Source: Penelope pileata
Taxonomy: Eukaryota; Chordata; Aves; Galliformes; Cracidae
Assembly: GCA_013396635.1 (NCBI GenBank)
Contig: WBMW01001708.1
Span: 115,448 to 179,447 of the forward strand
Direction: 5' to 3'
Length of the DNA: 64,000 nt
Shown: positions 38,101 to 49,256 of the stretch, one piece after another
Layout of the letters: each line of letters opens with the position of its first letter
Numbering within the stretch: the stretch's first letter is position 1
Notes under the pieces: generated by a model
Database searches by the model: none
What the model saw: the letters and a program-made list of their open reading frames with translations, nothing else
Told to the model about the DNA's origin: nothing
Position numbers and translations under genes: made by a program

Positions 38101-41100
38101 CAGACACATGGCTCCCTGGAGACTGTATCAGGTTCATTTTTGGTTTTCTGTACTAAGACTTAAACATTGCAAATAGAAATGAATCTGGAGGACAGGGAGA
38201 ATCTGCCTCTGGAGCAGAACAAAGCCTGTGGCAGTTTGAGATGATGGCTCTCAGTCCGCGCATTGTTCCCGGCACATTTGGGAAGCTCACAGAGAAAGCA
38301 TTACACGGCACGCCTATTGCATTTCAAATAAATATAAAGCACCTAGATCCCTCTCAATTTATTCATTGAAAATATCTTCTACCTTTTCTGCATATTGAGC
38401 CCACTACAAATTCTGGTAATATAAATGCTAGCTGGAAGTAACTGCGTTTCCCTGTTGGGTGCTTTGATGTGTAGGATTTGAATGCTTTGGAGGGGATTGA
38501 ATAAGTGTCGCAACATGCAAAAGTGGCCTGGATACACCTGACAGAATAAACTGAGAGGAATGCAAATAGAAATTCTGACAGAGAGATAACAGTGACACCT
38601 GGAGAGTCACAGATACAGTGGGTAAAATCCAGAAGTGGAGACCTGAGCATAATAAAACAGTCTTCTTGTTTTAACAAAAGAGACTGTCATTCTTTTGATT
38701 GATGTCAGCTGTAATGAGCATTCCCCACCTTTTTCCATTGATGCATTCTGTCTGTAGGTCTCGAAAGACCACATGGACCTGCTCTCTTCCCGTGGGCTTG
38801 TTTCTTGCAACTGGACACAAGCAAACACTCGCAGTTGGAAGCATCCTCAGATTCTCCATTGGCTTGAAATCTGGCTTGCTTTCCAAAATTAATTTTTGCT
38901 CCTTTTAATGAATCCTTCACTCTTCTGAAAACAGTTAATTTGAAATCCCAGGGTTCAGACAAACACCCATCTGCACAGCACCAGACATGAATACATATAG
39001 CTGTTTTATTTTATTTATACACATCAGTAATATGGGAGTTCTTTCTATTTGCCATGAAGATCTTCTGCTTCAGTTGGACAATGCTGTACAGAAGCAGTAA
39101 TGGGCATTACGACATATCTTGTTCAGAGGCTTATGTACTACCCATGGCTATCAGGGCAGCCCTCCTGATAAAATAGGATTTCGTGAATAACCGTGCACTA
39201 AAAGAGCAATTTAGAAGAGATGAATTCATGAACTGACAGGATTATTCTGAGGCACCACTTCATATGACAGGCTTAAAAAGTATTATTTAAAATGTACTTG
39301 TTTAAAAGTATGGATATTCAGTACTATGAAACACCCCCCAGCAAATTTGATCCAAATTTTTTTTGTAAAAGCCTTTTACAATAGGCTGAGCCTGCCTCAG
39401 TATCTTCAGTAGCTTATTTTAAATTGCCTGCAGACTGTGAGCAAAGTGAATACAGCATGTGAAAACCCACACACTCCTTACTACAGAGGATTTCAATCCT
39501 ATTCTGTCAGAAGACAGCTGCTACTACGAGCAGCGCTGGATGAGAAATTACAGCCCCCGAGCATGGGGTGGGATTTGAGGATAAGCAGAGTGAAACGCAC
39601 AGTGATCTCACTTTGAGATACTTATCCAACTTCTCCAGACTATTTTGGGAGGACCGATGGGACTTGTTTGAGGGGTTGCTGCAGGTGCTGTGGGCTACTT
39701 TGTGTTGTCAGCTCGAAACTTGCTTGGGGGAGACGGTCCCAGGCAGTCCCTCCTGAAGTGCTATGGCTCTTGGCACTAGGTGGGTAAGAAGGGTTTAAGC
39801 AATACTGGTCCTTTCTGCTCTCTATATTAGAGCTTGAATACCAAAAAAAGCACTTAAGGAAACTGGTGTCACTCAAGTAAACGTCCATGTCTTCCACCAG
39901 ACCAAGGCTTGTGTACAAACAGCTGAAGATACATGAGCAAGCCCGGATGAAAAGTCAGAACTTGCCAAAGCACAGAGATTTCCCAGTCGTTGGAACCAGG
40001 CAACAAGCACGAAAGATCACAACCTTTGTCTCCAGCCAAACTGGCCATTCTTCTGCCCTCCTGCTCTGCAGCCAGAGCTGCTCAACCCAGTGCTCCCCAT
40101 GGAGAACCAGCATGCAGAGAAAGGCTGCCCATCATGTTCTCTAGACACACTGGAGATAAACCCTGCCAGTTTCAACTTATTCTTAAGACACAGTGTGTGT
40201 TGTGTGGCCTCATGTGAAGGCAGCCAGTGCAGAAGCTCTTTCCCTTCTGCAAGGGAGGCGTGGGAAGATGCTGGAGCCTTGATCTGGGAACAGAGCTCAG
40301 CCAGTGCATTGCAAATTGCTCTGTGCTGTTCATTCTCCACAAATTTCTCATCGCAAAAGGAGGCATAATAAACTTGTTTAAAAACAGATGAGTGTTTAGG
40401 AGAACGGGAAGTGGGAATTCCTCCTCTCCCTCCTCAGACAACAAATTTGATTGCTGACGTGAAAAAGTCTGTTTTGTAAAAACAGAGTGCAGCTGAGAAA
40501 CACCAAACATTTTGAAAGGCAGCAGATCTCTCTGAAGGGCCCCTTCTGCCTCTGCCAGCACTGGGGTTTGGACTGGAGACCCCAGCACTGGCAAGCACTC
40601 TGCTCTGGTCTGGAGTGCTCGCGTTAAAACTGACTTGTTTACACATTTTATTTTATATTTCATTTTTTCACATAAATCTGATAAAATCTCAGTAAATATT
40701 ACGGCCTTAGAATTGCAATAAGAACATGCAATAAGAATAATGGACACATGCTGTATTTTGCCACATTCTGCCCACTGGCCACAACCCGAGCAGACAGTCC
40801 AAGCACACTGGGAGGTGGGCAAATTGGGTCAGAGGATGTAGAGAGAGGCCTGGAGGAGAAGAAGGGAGGAGAAGTAGATCAAGACCTGACATTTATCCTG
40901 TTCCTCTCTCCTTGACTGTGCCTGTCCTAAAGGCAGTGCCGAGGTCACAGGGCGTGTGTCCCTTGCTGTACCTTCATAGACAAGCAGAATTACTTCAACA
41001 CGTCGCACTTCGTATCAACAGCAAACACTCCTACTTCCACAGCAATATAAGTTAGGAAAAAATGCCCCCTTTCCTTCATTTGTATCCTCTGCCCTCTGCA

Positions 41101-41249
41101 GACCTGTTCCTCTAGGGACAGCCAACCCTAACTAGTGCACTTGCATAGCTTCAGGGATGCTGGCTCTTCACAGGGCCTTGCCATTTACCTAAAGCACTTC
41201 AGTGGTAGTCATAAAGGTCAGACAAAAAAAGAAAAAAGTGGGGTTTGAA
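35141..41249. other. Intergenic, no gene recognised
   Basis: About 6 kb without a supported gene. The longest frame (40822-40172, minus, 216 codons) has no domain, signal peptide or membrane segment that I recognise. G-rich run at 36133-36141. No repeat family recognised. Confidence 0.5.
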
Positions 41250-41722
41250 ATGTTTCTTAATTCCAATATTGTTGCAAACTGTTGCTGAGCCTGGTTGTAT
41301 GCTCAGGAGCATCTCCATCTGGAGTTGTAGGGAAGACAGGAGGTCACAGCCTGAATTAGTGATTGAGCCCCTGGTGAAGGGTGATGGCTGGCCTAAGGAA
41401 CACCTGTACCCCCCCCCATGTGACCAGGAGGGGTGGACCTGGGGTGGGACTACCCTGGGCTCATTTAAGAGCCAGCCATCAAGGAGAAAGGATCTTTCCT
41501 GTGGGATCTGGCTGTTCCTCATCTTGGTGGGAGATCACTATTGTGTAAGTCAAAATCTTTTGCTTACAATCATTAAGCAATTTAATACTCTACCTGGGAT
41601 GACTAGAAATCTATCTGAAGCGATCTCGCTTCTGTGGTTGCACCACAGGAGTCAACCCAACTGCCTGTCTTTGGGTGATCCAGACTGGCAGTCTACCTCA
41701 AGTGGCTTGCTTGAGTAGTTGA
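41250..41722 (+). mobile_element. Possible old LTR-like fragment
   Basis: The block holds a C-run (41410-41418), GGGGTGGACCTGGGGTGGG, then ATTTAAGAGCCAGCCATC, reminiscent of the promoter part of avian endogenous retrovirus LTRs, followed by a T/C-rich region. I see no clear terminal TG...CA or flanking duplication. It is a weak, memory-based call. Confidence 0.25.
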
Positions 41723-41726
41723 TTAA

Positions 41727-42155
41727 ATCATAGAAACAGTAGGTTGGAAAGGACCTACAAGATCATCTAGTCCAACTGTCCTCCTATCACCATTACTACC
41801 CACTGAACTACTAAACCATGTCCCTTAGCACCTCATCCAGATGCCTCTTGAACACCGCCGGGAACGGTGACTCCACCACCTCCCTAGGCAGGCCATTCCA
41901 GTGCCTGACCACTCTTTGAGAGAAAAAGTTTTTCCTTATATCTGATCTAAATCTCCCCTGGTGCAACTTGTGGCCATTCCCTCTCGTCCTGTCATTAGTT
42001 ATCTGGGAGAAGAGGCCAATCCCCTCCTCACCACAACGTCCCTTCAGGAAGCTGTAGAGTGCCATGAGGTCTCCCCTGAGCCTTCTCTTCTCCAGACTGA
42101 ACAATCCCAGCTCCCTCAGCCACTCCTCGTAAGACTTGTGCTCTAGACCCCTTGA
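41727..42155 (-). mobile_element. CR1 LINE 3' fragment with RT C-terminal remnant
   Basis: Starts AATCATAGAAACAGTAGG, then GATCATCTAGTCCAACTG. The minus frame 42104-41811 reads FSLEKRRLRGDLMALYSFLK, then NFFSQRVVRHWNGLPREVV and ends RHLDEVLRDMV, the CR1 ORF2 carboxy end. Close relative, in opposite orientation, of the copy at 43403-43986. Confidence 0.95.
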
Positions 42156-43402
42156 TGTTATAACTTCAGTCCAATTAGCAACATTCTATACCTTAAATGG
42201 TTGCTTATTGCTGTTAATTTTTGATAATGCTGTTTGAGAAAGAATAGTTATTAATGAAAAACATTTACTTTAAGGAAAAGTCAACTGAAATGTACTCCAG
42301 AATATCGTTTAGTACACAGACTAAAAATGGGTTTTGAAATCAGAATGGATTCCAAAAAGCAAATGTATTGATTTGGAGAAAAAGCACACCTTGCTGCTGC
42401 ACCCAAAGGGCAGGGTGGGCTGTGCTCTGGAAACGATGGATCTCCTAAAGGGAAAGCTCCTTTCTTGCTTCCTCCAGTTCATACTGGGACAGGAATGGAG
42501 TCATGGAAACACCATTCACAAAATTAAAACAGCAACTCATTAAGTGAAATGTGGTCCCTTCACAGAGGCAATGTAAAAATATGAGATTTTTCAATACTTG
42601 ATGTCTCTATTTTCATTGGTGCTTCTTAGGTGCCAGCTGAGAGCCATAGTGATCATTTTCTATCTACAGTATAGGGGGAAATGCAACTGAAAATGCCATG
42701 AAATTATTTTCTAGGCACTTTATTATTTTTAAAGGTAATTAGAGGTCTCTGCTTGGACCAGTTTTTGTGTGATAATGATCTAAGTGAATGCTGCTGAATA
42801 TGTCCAGACAGCTCTGTACATCTGTAAAGTTCATGTTTCTTTAGGGAAGCTTTGGAAATATAGCACACATTCATCGTGACTTTATTTCTCCTTTAAACAG
42901 AACTAATGATTTCAGATCAAGATACTCTCTTGCTCTCACATAAAATTCTAAGCTTGGCTTCTGGTTCTTTTACAGTGTGTGTAATTTATCCAATATGCAA
43001 TGAATGAGGGATACTCATCATTTTCATCTCTTCTCTGACTGGAGCAACAACTTCTGCCAACCTTCTGGACTCTCCCTGCAGGCAAAATGAAGCCACCAGC
43101 CAGGTCTCCAGGCACATCCCAAGTGACCATGATCAAGGTGAGGGCGAGCAGCAGAGGACACTCATGACTGAAGACAAGACCCCACAACTGGCCCCCAAAG
43201 AATAACGTCTGGAAACGGTTCCTCTGTTCCAAACCTTTTTCTCTCATTAGCTTTATCTTTAGCTCCCTTCTGAGGGCATGTTTCTTCGTAGCCCTGCTTA
43301 TCTGATGGCCGTAAGGGTCACTTGAGGTAATCAGACCCCATGCTGGTCCAAACCTGTGAATCTCTGGCTGGGATGGCTGGGACATGGCCATTGCTGATGG
43401 AT
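42156..43402. other. Intergenic, no gene recognised
   Basis: Unique-looking AT-rich spacer between two opposite CR1 copies; the 147-codon minus frame (43391-42948) has no recognisable features. Confidence 0.5.
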
Positions 43403-43986
43403 AGTGTAGCCAGCAGGAGCAGGGAGGTGATCATCCCTCTGTACTCAGCTCTGGTGTGGCCGCACCTCGAGTACTGTGTTCAGTTTTGGGCCCCTCACTA
43501 CAAGAAAGACATTGAGACCCTGGAACATGTCCAGAGAAGGGCAACAAAACTGGTGAGGGGTCTAGAGCACAAGTCTTGTGAGGAGCGGCTGAGGGAGCTG
43601 GGATTGTTCAGTCTGGAGAAGAGGAGGCTCAGGGGAGACCTCATGGCACTCTACAACTTCCTGAAGGGAGGCTGTGGTGAGGAGGGGTTCGGCCTCTTCT
43701 CCCAGATAACTAATGACAGGACGAGAGGGAATGGCCACAAGTTGAGCCAGGGAAGATTTAGATTGGATATGAGGAAAAACTTTTTCTCCGAAAGTGTGTC
43801 AGGCACTGGAATGGCTGCCTAGGGAGGTGGTGGAGTCACCGTCCCTGGTGCTGTTCAAGAAGCATCTAGATGAATTGCTAAGGGACATGATTTAGTAGCT
43901 TAGTGGGTGGGGATGGTGACAGGAGGACGGTTGGACTAGATGATCTTGTAGGTCCTTTCCAACCTAATGTTTCTATGATTCTATGA
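43403..43986 (+). mobile_element. CR1 LINE 3' fragment, frameshifted ORF2 end
   Basis: The plus frame encodes SREVIIPLYSALVWPHLEYC, VQRRATKLVRGLEHKSCEER, LGLFSLEKRRLRGDLMALY and NDRTRGNGHKLSQGRF, then loses frame near 43790, where the HWNGLPREVV region should follow. The DNA continues into GTTGGACTAGATGATC and the tail TTCTATGATTCTATG. 5'-truncated and broken. Confidence 0.96.
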
Positions 43987-46737
43987 GGGGTATGGCCATT
44001 GCTGCAGGAGAGGAAGAAGGGACGGTCTGAGCACAGCCCAGCACTGTGGAGCTCCAGGAGCATCACAGTTGCATTCATGGTTTCAGTCCAAGTATCAGGA
44101 AGTAATTAAAGGGGGAAAAAGTGGTCCTGGTTACATCTGTGGATGGTTTCTATTTTTCTAAGTCAACCACTGAGCTAACAAGCCAGTTTTCATCCGTAAC
44201 CCAGACAGTGGCTGTCACAGAGGTTCAGCTTAACGCAGCCCGGCAGGTGTCCTTTTGGGTGATTTGTGGGAAGAGCAGCCAAGGTGTAGTGATTAATTGG
44301 TCTAAGTGAAGAGAGAGATGTGAACAAATTTCCTTGGCTCCTGCTCAAGCAATCCTAGATTTTTTTTCTAGGTTTTTTTTTTTTTCTTTTTTGTAGATCA
44401 TTTTCTTACCTAGAGCTAAATGGTAGAAAACAGTGACAGCAATCTACCATTTGGGTTAGAATCTATCACCTCCATAGCATTCACATTAATATGATGAACA
44501 GTCTGTGGATCACTGAGGGTCTGCTTTGAGCCCTTTATGAGGCAGGTAAGATCCTAGCTTCTGCAGGTCTTCAATACCCTGAGTCTCTGCAACAGCCCGG
44601 GTGCTGCCCAAACCCAAACATCGGTGCAATGCAGGTTTCTCCTCTTGCCATGGAAAAGCCTGTGAGCCCTTTTCATCCTGTGATGTTTCGCTGTAATATT
44701 CTCACAGCTTATCTCATCAGCCATCAGGGTAAAGCAAGAGGTTTATTGCAGGCTTATTTTGATTAGCAGGCTAGAAGTCCAAGGCGGCATTAATGTTAAT
44801 GTGAGCATATTGCAGACTCAGTCTTCAGGGCTGTAATTTTTAAGCATGAGGAAGAGTGAGTACCAAAGTCAGGGGTATTTGAGGGAGCTCAAACTCAAGC
44901 TGAAGCTAGAGAAACAATCCTAGATCTCTAAGTGACTACTGCAATCATTTCATAAGATCTTCTTTTATTATAATTTCTGTAGGATTCAACCTTGCCTTTC
45001 CTTCACCATCCTGAACCCTTCTGCCTATCTTGATCCGAGTCTTAGAAAAAAACAGTGCTTGGCTACGTGTTTCCACAATTAACCATCCAGGCAAACTTTG
45101 GCTTTTTCTAATGTGATGCTATGTCCTTTGTGGTCCTTATTGAGGAGGATCCCTGTAGTCAGACTCTCCAGGAGAGGACATCTGTAGAATTTTAGAGATT
45201 TTTGGACAAATTCAAGAAATTCATGTATTTCCTTGTTAGGATGCTTTGAAAAATAAAGTATACTTATTCAAATCCATCCAAATTCTGTATTTGTTGTTTC
45301 ATTCTTCACTGCTTTTTGAAATCTAATAACTGGGTTTGCAGCAATTTTCTAGTGCTCCCACTACCATTGCTTATATTTTTCTTTCTACTTATTTAGCCTC
45401 AGAAACCAGTGGACCGTTCAGACAGCTCTGACTACATTTTCTCTTCATCTTCTCTTGTCAGAGCCTTTAGGGGTTTGCAGCCAGGAGCTGATTCTGAGGA
45501 AGAGTAGTGCAGCACCTGACCAAGGATCTCATCCGCTTTTTACCATTTGCTGTGATCATATGGCAGGGCCAACTGTGTTTGGGTGGGTGAGTGACTGCTC
45601 TGGGCCGTCTGCCTGGGGGGTTTTCCATTTCATAAAATGTCCCAGGATGGGCCCACTCTCCTCTCCTCTGCTTGGATGGACACAGACTAACCCCCATATC
45701 TTCTCACTGAATCCTGCTTCCAGAACAAATCCTTAGCAACCTTCACGGCTTCCCTTTCTATTCCTGCTCACCATTCTTTTTCCACTTTTAAAGGCATTTC
45801 AGATTAGTGGGTTTAAAAAATATATAGAACACTCTTCCACAGAAGGGTGGAAACTAGCTGTGCTCAGAACAGTTGGGATTGTGTTTTATTTTATTCATTT
45901 ATTTATTTATTTGTCCCTTTGGTTGCTTGCTCTTTTATTGCTGTTTTTTCATTTTGTTTTATTTTCTTAAATCAAGCCACAAAAATTGTTTCTCTGCAGT
46001 GAGACACTTCTGCTTAATGTCAACATGCGTTTCAGAAATGCTCACAGATACAATGGCAAGCTTTGGGCAATGGGAACTCACAATTTTCACATAGAAGTTA
46101 TTCCTCAGGAGGATGCAGTCTCGCTGTGCCCTTTCCCCACTGCTCTGCCTCTGAGAGTTTAGAACCAGCAAGCTCTGTAGGCTGAGATAATATGATTGGC
46201 TCAGCATGGCAGATGCTGCATGATTGAAAAAGGGGGAAAAAAAGAGACAAAAACAAAAAAGATAAAGAAACTTCTGAGCACAGCAGGTTTCCACCCTCCT
46301 ACTCTCTTCATAGTGTGCACCTTCATAAATGCTTTTTGTATCCACAGCACAGGAGCATCAAGAAGCCCCAGCTGGCATCATGGCCCTGTTGCAGAAAGGA
46401 TTGTACAGGTAGTGATAGAGTAAATGATATGGTGAATGTACGCAGATTAAAGGTAAGATCCACACTGTCTAGTAGTCTCCTTTAGGAATCTCACTGCAGT
46501 ACGTAAAAACAAAAGGACAGTGTTTGGGATTGTCCTGGTGTCTGTGGCTGTTCCAGCAATGTGGGCAATGAGGTGATCGTTGTGTCAATCAGGTACTTTC
46601 TATTTTGCAGTGCAGGGTTAGTATGGAACAACCCGACAATAATAATTAAAAAATGCAAAGTGTTGTCAATAGATAACACTTATCTAGGCAGTGACTTCCT
46701 GTCACATGACTTTTCAAACAAATTTTGTTCTTTTTAC
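43987..46737. other. Intergenic, no gene recognised
   Basis: No gene recognised. T-rich stretch 44358-44393. (TTTA)n at about 45897-45912 within a T-rich 100-base block. Frames of up to 128 codons, no family resemblance. Confidence 0.5.
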
Positions 46738-47330
46738 TTCATGCCCACCATCCTCTGGTGAAGAACCTTTCCCTCCCCCCCACCTGACCCTCCCCTGACA
46801 CAGCTCCATGCCGTTCCCTCCAGCCCTGTCGCTGTCCCCAGAGAGCAGAGCTCAGCGCTGCCCCTCTGCTCCCTGGGACGGGGCTGTAGGCCGCCATGAG
46901 GCCTCCCCTCAGCCTACTCTGCTCTGGGCTGAGCAAACCAAGGGACCTCAGCTGCTCCTCATACACTTTGCCCTCCAGAACCTTCCCCATTCTTGTAGCC
47001 CTCCTCTGGATGCTCTCTAACTGTTGTATGTCCTTATATTGTGACAATCAAACTGCTCCCAGTGCTCAAGGCCACACCAGGCAGAGCAGAGGGGACAATC
47101 CCTCCCCTTGCCCACAGTGCTGGGCCTGGTGCACCCCAGGGTACATTTGGCCCTTTTGGCTCCAGGGCACACTGCTGACTCAGATCCAACTTGCTGTCAG
47201 CCAGAACTCCCGAGTTGCTTTCTGTGGGGCTGCTCTCCAGCCTCTCACCCCCAGTCTGTACATACATCCAGAGCTGCTCTGTCCCAAGTGTAGAATGCAG
47301 CACTTGATCTTGTTTCTTTGTTATGTTATA
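46738..47330 (-). mobile_element. CR1 LINE fragment lacking the 3' tail
   Basis: Minus frame 47047-46739 contains LESIQRRATRMGKVLEG, LGLLSPEQSRLRGGLMAAY, typical CR1 ORF2 end. Farther along (47050-47330) the antisense words TGCTGACTCAGATCC, GCTGCTCTCCAGCC and AGAATGCAGCACTTGATC match the more upstream CR1 portion. The 3' end with octamers is missing; the element starts abruptly at CATGCCCACCATCC. Confidence 0.88.
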
Positions 47331-47389
47331 CCTCTTACTACTTTGTTGCTTGCAAATTGTACAGAGACTAAGACAGAAAGCTATTAATT

Positions 47390-47452
47390 TGATAGGTGGG
47401 CTTCGTGACCTTGATGATCTTTTCTAGCTGAAATGATTCTATGATTCTATGA
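47390..47452 (+). mobile_element. CR1 LINE 3' tail fragment
   Basis: GACCTTGATGATCTTTTC followed by TGATTCTATGATTCTATG. Only the terminal 60 or so bases remain, in opposite orientation to the adjacent CR1 fragment. Confidence 0.85.
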
Positions 47453-49057
47453 CCTATTTAATACCTGTCAATAACAGGTGTTCTGGAAGCTTTGTTACCA
47501 CCCATGAGCAGGATGCTCCTGTGTCTCACATCTTGGGCAGATACTCAGAAATTCAGCCAGTAAATCCCACATCTATTTGCACCATCTATTGAAGGGCAGA
47601 AAGGAGTAAGCTCTTGTGTATTTTTAGGATGGGCACTTTTGACAGAAAACTGCAGGTTCTTGGAAGTCCAACCTGCTCTTTTGCCTCTGAACTCAAAAAT
47701 GTGCAACACCTACAGCTGTCAATGGTAAAGTTTCTTGTATTTACTGTAATACTCCACTGCAAAAGAGTGATTTACTGTTGAAACCACAGGAGCCATCACT
47801 TGAAAAAGCATCAATATTTTTGCCTTTAGACATTCTCACTTACAAAGAATGGCCAGTAGCCAAGGACCCATTCTGTCACCTGTTAAAAAATGTTTGTTTT
47901 CCTGTTGTTCAACAATGTAGTTCTAGTAAATCTCCTATTCCACATAGTTTTTGCAGACTCACTCCAGGAAGGCATTTGACTACCAGGATCTCTGGCTAAA
48001 TGAGAAAGTCCTGCTGTTCTCCCACCCAGATAAATAAGAAAAAACACCATTAATGCTTGAATTATTTTTAAAGAAGTGGTTTGTATCGCCTACAGCTCAC
48101 CTTGAGTGAAGAGATGCTTGCATTTCCCAGATCCTCTTGCTAACAGATCTGTGGAGTCCGTTCTCACGCCTGGGGTGTGCTTGGTGTTCTTCCTGGCTGT
48201 CAGAGTTAAAATCCTGTTCCAGCAGCCAGCACTGAGGTGCCACAAGACCCAAGTAACTGCTGGCAAAGCGGCTGTGAAGCTTGGCTTTCCCCAGAAATGT
48301 CAGTCAAGTGAACAACTGGAAGAGATGTTTTAGTTGCAGGCAAAACTCCTCTCTCCTCATTAGCTTCCCTATGGTGAGTTTGACATACACGTAATGCACC
48401 CACACACCATCAAGCAACTTCCATGCTACTCATGCTATCTTTTTCTAAAGGAAGAATAAGGGGAAAAAGAGGCTATTGTATCTTTTTCTACTTTAAATAC
48501 TTGTGAGACGTGTAGCTAGAAGAATTCTCCAGATGATCCCTGAGGGCAATAACGAAAAGGAGACAATAAACAATTTTACTCTATTAAAAAAATAGTTTTC
48601 ATTAATTCCAAGAATACTGCAAGTCAGAGTACAAGATACGTCCCTAGTTCCCACATGCAATCAGACATTGGAACAATAGATTTAATTGCAGTAGAGGATA
48701 TGAATGTGAATAAATAAAGTTATCTGTCATATTGCAGTCAAAATGACTTGCTAGTCCCTGCAAGATTTTCTGCCCTGTTGTTCTAAAACTGAAGACTTTG
48801 AAAAAACAAACACAACCACAAACAAAACCTTCACTCGGATCTTTTCAATACGATTAGACTGAAATCATCCAATTCTAGCTCTGAAGTGATGAGCCGCTGA
48901 AAATAAGACTGAATTCCACAGGTTACAGAAATTGAAATGAGGAATTCAGCTTGGCAAATGACTTGTTTTTGCTAAGATCAGTTTCTAAGCTCAGAATAGA
49001 ATTTGAAACCCCAAAGATGCTTTGGCTTTTAGCCAGTTGCTCAAACAAGATGCCCAC
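47453..49057. other. Intergenic, no gene recognised
   Basis: Nothing recognised; AT-rich unique-looking DNA. Confidence 0.5.
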
Positions 49058-49256
49058 CGTCAGAGAGTGATGAGGCACTGGCACAGGCTGCCCAGTAGAG
49101 CTGTGGGTGCCCCATGCCTGGAAGTACTCAAGGCCAGGCTGGATGGGGCTTTGAGCAACCTGGTCTGATGGGAAATGTCCTTGCCCATAGCAAGGGAGTT
49201 GGAACTGGGTGGTCTTTAATGTCCCTTCCAACCAAAACCATCCTGTGATTTTACAG
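49058..49256 (+). mobile_element. CR1 LINE 3' fragment
   Basis: GGCACTGGCACAGGCTGCCC, CTCAAGGCCAGGCTGGATGG, GGTCTTTAATGTCCCTTCC and a decayed tail CCATCCTGTGATTTTA. The frame is not maintained. 5'-truncated. Confidence 0.9.

Noticed and set aside
40172..40822. 216-codon minus-strand open frame, the longest outside repeats and the receptor
   Set aside because: No domain, signal peptide, membrane segment or family resemblance; no splice or promoter context. One or two frames of this length are plausible by chance in 64 kb.
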